Of a stretch of 52,512 nt of DNA, positions 32,635 to 39,681 are shown piece by piece. The position numbers were made by a program, and so were the translations under genes. This stretch comes from Treponema sp. (lineage in GTDB: Bacteria; Spirochaetota; Spirochaetia; Treponematales; Treponemataceae), in contig JAAVAP010000015.1 in NCBI GenBank assembly GCA_014804005.1, positions 1,989 to 54,500 of the forward strand, given 5' to 3'. How positions within the stretch are numbered: the stretch's first letter is position 1; every line of letters starts with the position of its first letter. Under the pieces are notes generated by a model. The model was not told the origin of the DNA, ran no database searches, and was given only the letters and a program-made list of their open reading frames with translations.

Positions 32635-33356
32635 AAGAAATCCAGACACTTCCGCTCACAAGCATGAACAATGCGGCGCACTTCCTGTTCGTCTCGAACA
32701 TGGCGGAGCGCGCGAAAAAGGACAAGACTGTCGCGGAGAAATGCGCGGCGCAGGTTAAGGCATTGCGCGAGGCGGTGAAAGCGGAGGACGAGAACTTGCA
32801 GATTTCGGCAAAAAGTCTCACCACCGACAAAATCGCCGAAGCCGACCGCTTGCGCGACCAATTGTACGCCGGCTACAAAAAGGCGGTGGCAGGATACGTT
32901 AATTTTCCCATTGAGGAAATGGCGGACGCGGCGAAAGTGCTGAATCAGCACATCAAGGACTACAAAATCGACGTGCAGGCGCAGTTGGATAAGGAGACGG
33001 GCTTGCTCGTCAATTTTATCCAAGATTTGGAAGGCAAGTTCGCAGAGCAGGTGAAGATGCTTTCGCTTACGGCATTTGTTGAGAAATTGAAGGCGGCGAA
33101 CGAGGAAGTGCGCTCGCTTACGGGGCAGCGCACGGACGAGCGTTCGGCAAAGACCGCTGGTGCGCTCAAGGCGGCTCGCACGGCGAGCGATGAGGCGTAT
33201 AAAATGCTCGTGCTTCACGTGAACGCGCACGCCTTGCTTGAGGGCGAGGCGGAGTACGCGGCATTCATCGACTACGCGAATACGGAAATTGCGCATTTTA
33301 AGCAAGAAGTGCTCGGAGGAAAAAAGGGCAAGGGAAAAGAGGATATTGTGGAATGA
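32631..33356 (+). CDS. DUF6261-family protein (paralogue 2)
   Basis: 241 residues, AAGGAG six bases before the ATG and a four-base overlap with the repeat-protein stop. It is a mostly helical cytoplasmic protein. Family features are the N-terminal ITLPL-type start (EIQTLPLTSMNNAAHFLFVS), LQISAKSLTTDKIAEADRLRDQL, the segment around KLKAANEEVRSLTGQRTDER, and the closing FIDYANTEIAHFKQEVLG. The function of DUF6261 is unknown. In this operon it is directly coupled to a hypervariable repeat protein, so the two may interact. Confidence 0.8.
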   Translation: MKEIQTLPLTSMNNAAHFLFVSNMAERAKKDKTVAEKCAAQVKALREAVKAEDENLQISAKSLTTDKIAEADRLRDQLYAGYKKAVAGYVNFPIEEMADAAKVLNQHIKDYKIDVQAQLDKETGLLVNFIQDLEGKFAEQVKMLSLTAFVEKLKAANEEVRSLTGQRTDERSAKTAGALKAARTASDEAYKMLVLHVNAHALLEGEAEYAAFIDYANTEIAHFKQEVLGGKKGKGKEDIVE

Positions 33357-33461
33357 GATGATGTGCACTGCGAGATTGTTCGCCGTGTGTTTAACAAGTT
33401 GGAATCGGTTGTGCAAAAGCAAACTGATTATTTAATGCAAATATATTTTAGGAGTTTTTTC

Positions 33462-34394
33462 ATGGGAAAGAAAAAAGAAGAGATGTTTTTCAAAATATTT
33501 CTTATTGTCACTGCAATTATTTTTGTTTTGATATGCATCGCAAGTATCGTATTATGTGCTTTTCAAGTATATAAAAACGGAGAATGTAATTTCACTGGAA
33601 TTGAAGCTTCTGTGCTTATTTCATTCCTTACTTTGGCTTTTGGCATCGTGGTTGCGACTCCGCATTTCATAACAAAAACTCAAATTGAAACGGTTGTGCG
33701 CGATATATTCAAGTCTGACATCGGACCTGACATCATAAACAAGTCTGAGGAAATCGCCAAGCTTGACGCACATCTTTCACGCATGGTGGCATTCAATCTC
33801 TTGCAACAGAAATACTATTATTGGGCGGTCGGCTGGTCGTTCCGTTCGCTCAAGCGATATTCAGAGTTGAACGAAAGCTATTCAGGTCTATATCATGAAT
33901 TCCATGATTTTGTGTTCAACCGAATTATTCTCGCGGCGTTGAAATCTGCCCGCACCGACAAGGAAAACGCGCTGTTTGTCGAGAAACATGTCGACGAAAA
34001 GGAAGCGTTCAAAATAAAAATCCGCGCCATCAAAGATTATCTTGATTTCTTGTATCTCATCACTGAATATGCCAACGAGCGTTCCATAAAGCAGATGAGA
34101 TCAAATTTTCAGAAAGAAATTGCAGAAATCGAAAGTGAAATGAATCTTCTTATCCGCGAATCTTACAAAGGATGGTTTGACAGGGAAAAGAACTACCATG
34201 AGGATGACAACAAGCGAGTGGACGACTATTTCTTTTCCGCTTCACGGTACAAAGACAATTCAATCAAACTTCGCAAGTTTTTCTATAAAGAGGTTTGGGC
34301 AAAACTTGATGCGTCTGGTTTTCCCGAACTTTCTGACAATGAGGAATTTGAAGTATACCGCAATAAAATCAACAAAAAATATAAGGAGAACTAA
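33462..34394 (+). CDS. Membrane-anchored hypothetical protein
   Basis: 310 residues from ATG 33462, after TTAGGAG; codons upstream in this frame have no start signal. Two hydrophobic helices lie at about residues 10-33 and 45-67, then a cytoplasmic helical domain of roughly 240 residues with charged, heptad-like stretches (NERSIKQMRSNFQKEIAEIE). AT content is higher than in core genes. No family is recognised. The next start is only two bases after its stop, so it is cotranscribed with the CsgG-like gene. Confidence 0.7.
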   Translation: MGKKKEEMFFKIFLIVTAIIFVLICIASIVLCAFQVYKNGECNFTGIEASVLISFLTLAFGIVVATPHFITKTQIETVVRDIFKSDIGPDIINKSEEIAKLDAHLSRMVAFNLLQQKYYYWAVGWSFRSLKRYSELNESYSGLYHEFHDFVFNRIILAALKSARTDKENALFVEKHVDEKEAFKIKIRAIKDYLDFLYLITEYANERSIKQMRSNFQKEIAEIESEMNLLIRESYKGWFDREKNYHEDDNKRVDDYFFSASRYKDNSIKLRKFFYKEVWAKLDASGFPELSDNEEFEVYRNKINKKYKEN

Positions 34395-34396
34395 CT

Positions 34397-35875
34397 ATGA
34401 AAAAACTGACGTATGCAATTATTGCATTGCTCGCATTCGTATGCATCCCGCTTTGCGCACAGACAGTCGGCAAAAAGCCAACCGTGGTCATCGTGCCGTT
34501 TGAGGCAAAAAGCAGTGGAATCGGACAGGATGACTGCGACATCGTAACGGAATCATTCGAATCGGAGTACGCGAGAACAGGGAGCGCGCTTGTGGTGAAC
34601 AGGAGCACTCTTAAGAAAATCCAGGCAGAACAGGCGTTCCAAAATTCCGACTGGTCTAACAATGACAAGACGGCAAAGCTCGGCGAAGCCTTGAACGCAC
34701 AGCAACTTTTGTTCGGCTCGCTGAGAATATATAACAGTGCTTTGTTTGTGACGGTTCAGATACAGGACATTACAACGCTTGCGGTACTTGCCTCGGTAAA
34801 TGTAAGTGTCAAGGATACAATGGAACTGCTCGATAAGATTCCAGAAATAGGAAAAAAATTGGCAACAGAAGCGGATAACTTTGTTTCTCAAGTGTCACAT
34901 AAAAAATCCAATATTGTCATTATGCCGTTTGAATCAAAAAGTGACGGTATAGGTCAGGAGGATTGTGACATAATTAGTGAAATGATGGAATCAAAATATG
35001 TTCAGACTGGTGTTGTGACTGTGCTGAACAGAGGTACGCTAAAAAAAATACAGGCAGAGCAAGCGTTTCAAAATTCTGACTGGTCGGATAGCAATAAGAC
35101 TGCAAAACTTGGCGAGGCTTTGAATGCGCAACATATTGTGAACGGAAAATTGAGGTCATATAATGGCGTGTTATTTGTTACTGTGCAGGTGCAGGACATA
35201 AGAACGCTTGCGGTGCTTGCATCTGTGAATATGAGAGTCGCTAATGTAGAGGAACTTCTGAATAAAACTTCAGATATTTGTGAAAATCTTTGTATTCAGA
35301 CTTATTCTGAGTGGAAAATTGGTGATAAAGGTCCTGGCGGAGGATATGTATTCTATTACTCCTTGAAAGGATTTCCTGTTTATAAATCGGACAGTGCACC
35401 CCCTGTCATATGCCATTACCTTGAGTGCTCGCCAGTAGAACTGGGAAGTATACCATGGTGTTCTTGTCCATATATTAATAGACATGCTTTTCACTATTGT
35501 TCTGTCACTACAAATACAGGGATTGGAACTGGGAAAAAGAATACATTAAATATCATCGCTAAAAGTCATATAGGAGGTTCTATTAGCATAAGTAACTGTG
35601 CGGCAAAGGCATGTGCAAATTATTCAACAGAAAAAACAAAAGCAGGCGAATGGTATCTGCCGAGCAAAGATGAGCTTAATTTGATATATGTGAATCTTGT
35701 CAAAACTGGAATCATAAAGAGCGATAAATGGTATTGGTCGTCGTCGCAGCACGATAAAAGCAGTATTTATTTCTTTGGTATGCACGGTGCGTTGAAACAG
35801 CTTTTCAGCAACGGCTATCAGGATTACCACACCAAGGACACCAATTATTGTGTTCGGGCAGTCCGGGCTTTTTAG
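34397..35875 (+). CDS. Exported protein: two CsgG/LpoB-like domains fused to a DUF1566-like domain
   Basis: 492 residues. The signal peptide covers residues 1-21 (ending CAQ). Two consecutive copies of the same CsgG/LpoB-like domain follow, about 28-165 and 172-305. Each opens with VVIVPFEAKS or IVIMPFESKS, continues DDCDIVTESFES and KIQAEQAFQNSDWS, and closes AVLASVN. Residues 311-492 form a DUF1566/Lcl-type C-terminal domain (GDKGPGGGYVFYY, EWYLPSKDELNLIY, YWSSSQ, YCVRAVRAF). CsgG-like domains usually sense or scaffold in the periplasm. The duplication is recent, as shared 10-12 residue blocks are identical. Confidence 0.8.
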   Translation: MKKLTYAIIALLAFVCIPLCAQTVGKKPTVVIVPFEAKSSGIGQDDCDIVTESFESEYARTGSALVVNRSTLKKIQAEQAFQNSDWSNNDKTAKLGEALNAQQLLFGSLRIYNSALFVTVQIQDITTLAVLASVNVSVKDTMELLDKIPEIGKKLATEADNFVSQVSHKKSNIVIMPFESKSDGIGQEDCDIISEMMESKYVQTGVVTVLNRGTLKKIQAEQAFQNSDWSDSNKTAKLGEALNAQHIVNGKLRSYNGVLFVTVQVQDIRTLAVLASVNMRVANVEELLNKTSDICENLCIQTYSEWKIGDKGPGGGYVFYYSLKGFPVYKSDSAPPVICHYLECSPVELGSIPWCSCPYINRHAFHYCSVTTNTGIGTGKKNTLNIIAKSHIGGSISISNCAAKACANYSTEKTKAGEWYLPSKDELNLIYVNLVKTGIIKSDKWYWSSSQHDKSSIYFFGMHGALKQLFSNGYQDYHTKDTNYCVRAVRAF

Positions 35876-35878
35876 TAC

Positions 35879-35973
35879 GCAAGATATTGCATTGCAATAT
35901 CTTGCTACCGAGTTTTTGTTTGCTCGCACGGCTCGCATTTTCCCTGCTGTGCGTACAAAAACACAAAAACTCG
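35879..35973. repeat. Two long inverted repeats between cotranscribed genes
   Basis: A near-perfect palindrome, 35879-35891 with 35893-35905 (GCAAGATATTGCA), is followed by a perfect 11-bp pair, 35909-35919 with 35963-35973 (CGAGTTTTTGT). Both lie in the gap after the CsgG/DUF1566 gene. Neither is followed by a clear T-run, so a processing or stability role is as likely as termination. Confidence 0.5.
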
Positions 35974-36036
35974 CGAATTTTATTATTGGAATATTCCGCG
36001 CAAAGCGCGGTCAAAAAAAATTTAGGGAGTCATATT

Positions 36037-36801
36037 ATGATTGAAAAACTAAACAATGTGGGCAGTGGATTTGGATTCGTAAATTTCATTACGGGCATAA
36101 CAACAATGATTTTCGTGTTCTTTATGTTTGTACTTATGAAATACGGCGTTTCCATTTCGTTGGAGGAAATAATCAAAGAAATGACTAGTATCTCATTTTT
36201 TGATTTCATAGTTTATGTGCTTTCCTTTGTCATGGGATTCTTTGTTCATGGATTGCGCTATTTAGGTTTTGACTATTACAAAAGGCTTTATGATAAAAAC
36301 AGACGAAAAGCAGAAAATGAGCAACAAAAAGCAACGAAACGAAAAAAATCGCCATTTATGAGAATTATTTTTTATCTGTTCAGAAATGGAACTGTCATTG
36401 AAGAATGCCTTGATGAAAAGCGGTGTCCGGATATATCGTTTGACTGGATACGGAATTCTGATAAACCCGCTGTTGATGTCTGGAACTATGCGCGGAAAAT
36501 TTCAATGGAAGCACCAAAGGCTGATATCTATCAGTTTTACTATCATAGCGAAGTGTTTCAATGTTTCGACACGGTGTTTTTCATACTTTCTTTTGCCGCA
36601 TTCTGCCTTGGACTTTTGGGAATAGGCATGAATCACAATAATTTTGAAAACAGGTACCTGTATGTACTGATTTTTTCGATGTTCCTGTTTCTTCTTCATT
36701 GGCTATGCAAAAAGACTTCAAAGTCATTTGCGCGGCGTTTTTTCTTGGAAATACAGATAAACTTGAATGTCATAAATGGCAATGTGGGTGGCAAGAACTA
36801 A
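36037..36801 (+). CDS. Integral membrane protein of unknown function
   Basis: 254 residues from ATG 36037, with AGGGAG seven bases upstream; an open extension to 35848 crosses the hairpins and is rejected. Four helices are visible: about residues 14-36, 50-75, 175-200 and 207-228. A cytoplasmic loop between helices 2 and 3 (residues 80-170) is basic at first (KRLYDKNRRKAENEQQKATK) and then acidic. The layout of two helix pairs around a large loop resembles small sensor or channel-like proteins, but no family is recognised. It is AT-rich like its neighbours. Confidence 0.7.
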   Translation: MIEKLNNVGSGFGFVNFITGITTMIFVFFMFVLMKYGVSISLEEIIKEMTSISFFDFIVYVLSFVMGFFVHGLRYLGFDYYKRLYDKNRRKAENEQQKATKRKKSPFMRIIFYLFRNGTVIEECLDEKRCPDISFDWIRNSDKPAVDVWNYARKISMEAPKADIYQFYYHSEVFQCFDTVFFILSFAAFCLGLLGIGMNHNNFENRYLYVLIFSMFLFLLHWLCKKTSKSFARRFFLEIQINLNVINGNVGGKN

Positions 36802-36873
36802 TAGGACGCAAAATTGCTGTAAATCGATTGCTTTTCATTGTGAAGCAACATGACAAAACTTAAGGAGAAAAAC

Positions 36874-37368
36874 ATGAAACCAATGAAAATATTTGCCGCG
36901 TGTGCGGTCATTGTTGTGGCATTGTGCGTGAGCGCATTTGCGCAGACCGCAAAAAAGCCGTCCGTAGTCATCATGCCGTTTGACGCGAAGGGCGGTGTGG
37001 CGCAGGAAGACTGCGACATCGTGACAGACATATTCGAGTCGGAATACGTCGTCGCGGGCAATTCAACCGTGGTAAACCGCAGCACGCTTTCAAAGATTCA
37101 GGCGGAGCAGAAATTCCAGGCTTCCGACTGGTCGAACAGCAGCAAGACAGCAAAGCTCGGCGAGGCGCTGAACGCGCAACAGATCGTGAGCGGACAGTTG
37201 CGGCTTTACAACGGGCTGCTGTTCTTTAAGGCGCAGGTGCAGGACATCGGCACGCTTGCCGTGCTCGCCTCCGTGAACATCAGGGTGGAAAGCACCATGC
37301 AGCTGCTCGACAAGATTCCTGGCATCTGCAAGGACTTGGCGGGGCAAGTAGGCGGAACGTCAAAATAG
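36874..37368 (+). CDS. Exported single-domain CsgG/LpoB-like protein
   Basis: 164 residues from ATG 36874, after TTAAGGAG. A signal peptide (1-22, ending AFA-Q) precedes one CsgG/LpoB-like domain: VVIMPFDAKGGVAQEDCDIV, then NRSTLSKIQAEQKFQASDWS and LAVLASVN. It matches either copy in the 34397 protein block by block, so it is the ancestral single-domain form or a partner. The G+C content is higher than in the two membrane-protein genes before it. Confidence 0.8.
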   Translation: MKPMKIFAACAVIVVALCVSAFAQTAKKPSVVIMPFDAKGGVAQEDCDIVTDIFESEYVVAGNSTVVNRSTLSKIQAEQKFQASDWSNSSKTAKLGEALNAQQIVSGQLRLYNGLLFFKAQVQDIGTLAVLASVNIRVESTMQLLDKIPGICKDLAGQVGGTSK

Positions 37369-37423
37369 CGCATGACTGCCCTCGGCAGTTCATATATTTC
37401 ATCATTTTTAAGGAGTTATAAAA

Positions 37424-38218
37424 ATGAAAAAATTACTTTCAGCGGTCGCGGCGGCAATCCTTGCCTCCGCAGTCATCTCGGCGCAGACGCTTGCCGTGCT
37501 CGGCTTCGACAGCGACAGCATCTGCCTTGACCAACGCACAGGCACGATGAGCGACCTGCTCACCGACGAGCTTGTGGGCATCGGCGACATCGCCGTGCTC
37601 GAGCGCAAGCAGGTGAGCAAGATTCTCGAGGAGATGAATTTTCAGGCGTCGGGCTACACAGACGAGGCGACGGCGAAGACGATCGGCAAGATGCTGAACG
37701 CGGACTGCATCATCACGGGAAGCACGTCCATGCTCGGCGACAAGCTTGTGGTGACGGCGCGCACTATCGACGTGGAGACGGCGAAAATCCTCTGCTCCGC
37801 GAAGATGTCCGTGTCGTCATGGAATGAATTCAGCCGCCGCTTGCCGGACTTTGCCAAGGACTGCGTGAAGAATCTTCCCGCCAAGAACTGGTTCGCCGGA
37901 ACATGGGAAGGCGGATACGAGTCTGACGGCGGAGACGACTTCTTTACAATCGTGTTCAGTGAAAAGAACAAGTGCACCGTGACGCTCGCCACAACAAACG
38001 CTTTCGGCGACAGCGAGACCCTTTCGGGAAGCGGCTCGTATTCCTACGACAAGAACATCCTCCGCATTGACGCGCGGCTTTCCACGGATTTGGGCGTTGC
38101 GCGAAAAATCAGCTGGCGGAGCATCTACAGCTTCGGCGAAGGGAATGAAAGCTTCAGCATCCTTGTGAAGCCCGAGGGTGGAAAACAAGTGCGCGCGACA
38201 TTCGCAAAGACAGAGTAG
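37424..38218 (+). CDS. Exported CsgG/LpoB-like protein with C-terminal beta domain
   Basis: 264 residues. The signal peptide ends near residue 20 (ISAQ). Residues 21-150 form a CsgG-like domain of a different subtype: LAVLGFDSDSICLDQRTGTM, then VLERKQVSKILEEMNFQASG and the ADCIITGSTSMLGDKLVV strand. From residue 160 a beta-rich domain follows (FAGTWEGGYESDG, SGSGSYSYDKNILRI) that looks like a small lipocalin-type barrel of the sort found in stress-response lipoproteins. It closes the operon; a terminator lies about 90 bp downstream. Confidence 0.8.
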   Translation: MKKLLSAVAAAILASAVISAQTLAVLGFDSDSICLDQRTGTMSDLLTDELVGIGDIAVLERKQVSKILEEMNFQASGYTDEATAKTIGKMLNADCIITGSTSMLGDKLVVTARTIDVETAKILCSAKMSVSSWNEFSRRLPDFAKDCVKNLPAKNWFAGTWEGGYESDGGDDFFTIVFSEKNKCTVTLATTNAFGDSETLSGSGSYSYDKNILRIDARLSTDLGVARKISWRSIYSFGEGNESFSILVKPEGGKQVRATFAKTE

Positions 38219-38310
38219 CGCAAACAGCCAGTCGCTTTAAAAATGGCTGGCATCTCTAAACCTGCTCTTTACCGCTCGTCTTATGACCGCAAGGAGTAAT
38301 GTTCTGCAAC

Positions 38311-38345
38311 AAGGCCGTCCGCATACGCGGGCGGCTTTCTTGTTC
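38311..38345 (+). terminator. Intrinsic terminator at the end of the CsgG operon
   Basis: A 12-bp stem with two G-U pairs (38311-38322 with 38327-38338; GGCCGTCCGC) and an ATAC loop runs into TTTCTTGTTCT. Confidence 0.65.
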
Positions 38346-38393
38346 TCTTTGTATTGCTGAACAAAAATTTTTGTTTCATCCCTCTTCCGCCCC

Positions 38394-39203
38394 TTACGCG
38401 AGCTGGTTCAATGAATACTGCGTCAGGTTCAAAAACTGCCTTTTCAAAACGGGATTTATCTTCTCTTCGCCCAAGGCCTTGTCGAACGCCTCTTCCGCGG
38501 TGCGGGAAAACGCCGCGATCGCCTTTTCGCTTATCGGAAGCCGCAGTCCCAAAAGCTTGTTCTCCAGTTCGCGGCTCGAAAAAACAATCGCGCCTGCAAA
38601 CACGATCCGCACGTTGATGAGCGCCCGCTTTTCGGTCTTAGCCAAAAAGCAGAACGAAGCGGAATCTTTTTCGAGCGTGTGGCGCGGTCCGCAGCGGCGG
38701 AAAATCGAAACGTCCCAGTCCTCGTTGGGAACGCGGATGTTCACGATGACGCTTCTTTGCGGAACGCCCGCGAACTTTTCGAAAGGCATTGTGGAAAAAG
38801 CCTGCGTGTCCGCGCTCCTGAAACGCAGCATCGTGTTCAAAGCCAAAAGCGGCGCGTAGAGCGTTCCGTGGATTTCCTTCGTGCAGATGTTTCCGCCGAG
38901 CGTCGCCATGTTGCGCACGAAATGGTTCGCCGTGTTCAGAATCGCCTTGTACAAAATTTTCGGAATGCGCTCCTCGCCCAAATCAAGAATTTCGTTCAGC
39001 GTCACTGCGGGGCCGAAGTCGATGAAAAGCTCGTGGCGGTTTATGTTCTTCATTTCCGCGACGTTCCTCGTGCAAAGCGATTTTTCGGGAAGGCGCGGAA
39101 TCTGCGTGCATCCTCCGACGAGCTCAAGCCCCGGCGTGTTTTTGATTTGATAGAGAACTTCGGAAATGTTCTTTGCGAAAAGAAGCGTTTTATTTGTTTC
39201 CAT
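38394..39203 (-). CDS. FAD-binding subunit of a xanthine dehydrogenase-like complex
   Basis: 269 residues, normal for an XdhB/CoxM-type medium subunit. The FAD-binding motifs are ELVGGCTQI near residue 30 and NMATLGGNICT near residue 98. The C-terminal CO-dehydrogenase flavoprotein domain follows (VRIVFAGAIVFSSRE). It would pass electrons from the iron-sulfur subunit to an acceptor. The start overlaps the end of the iron-sulfur gene by 14 bp, and all three subunits share one transcript. The partner large subunit lacks key residues, so the complex may not be a normal hydroxylase. Confidence 0.82.
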   Translation of the reverse strand: METNKTLLFAKNISEVLYQIKNTPGLELVGGCTQIPRLPEKSLCTRNVAEMKNINRHELFIDFGPAVTLNEILDLGEERIPKILYKAILNTANHFVRNMATLGGNICTKEIHGTLYAPLLALNTMLRFRSADTQAFSTMPFEKFAGVPQRSVIVNIRVPNEDWDVSIFRRCGPRHTLEKDSASFCFLAKTEKRALINVRIVFAGAIVFSSRELENKLLGLRLPISEKAIAAFSRTAEEAFDKALGEEKINPVLKRQFLNLTQYSLNQLA

Positions 39204-39681
39204 TTTTTCTCTGGTTTTCCTTTTCGAAATGAATTTGCGTCGCGTAGATTATTCCGTTTATCAAGGTGTCGGATTCCACGCAACATTCTTTGAGCGAGCG
39301 GACGCGCTCGAAAACTTGCTCGCGGCTCGGATTTGAGAACGTGTTTATGATTTCGTAGGCGGCGAAGATTTTTCCCGCGTTGCAATATCCGCAAAGCGAG
39401 ACGCCCGCCTTTTCGAAGCCCTTCATTATTTCCTGATACTGCGCTTGCTTTGAAAAAAATTCCAGCGTGACGATTTTCGCGCCGTTCAGGATTCCGATCG
39501 GGATTGCGCAGCTCAAGACGCATTTTCCGTCGAGCAGGACGGCGCACGCTCCGCAGCTTGAATTCTCGCAGCCGCATTTTACGCTCAGAAAATTCTGCCT
39601 TCGCAAAATCCACAAAAGCTTTTCGTCCGGATTTTCATTGAGCGAAAGTTGCTGTCCGTTCACCGAAAGATTTATTTTCAT
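39190..39681 (-). CDS. [2Fe-2S] subunit of a xanthine dehydrogenase-like complex
   Basis: 163 residues. The plant-type [2Fe-2S] ligands are Cys38, Cys43, Cys46 and Cys58 (CGCENSSCGAC, then LSC). The second cluster domain has Cys97 and Cys100 (CGYC), but the usual final Cys-x-Cys is here Cys133-Cys134 with no residue between, followed by VES instead of TGY. The ATG overlaps the stop of the large subunit gene (39678-39681). The first cluster looks intact; the second may be altered or use one Cys differently. Confidence 0.82.
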   Translation of the reverse strand: MKINLSVNGQQLSLNENPDEKLLWILRRQNFLSVKCGCENSSCGACAVLLDGKCVLSCAIPIGILNGAKIVTLEFFSKQAQYQEIMKGFEKAGVSLCGYCNAGKIFAAYEIINTFSNPSREQVFERVRSLKECCVESDTLINGIIYATQIHFEKENQRKNGNK

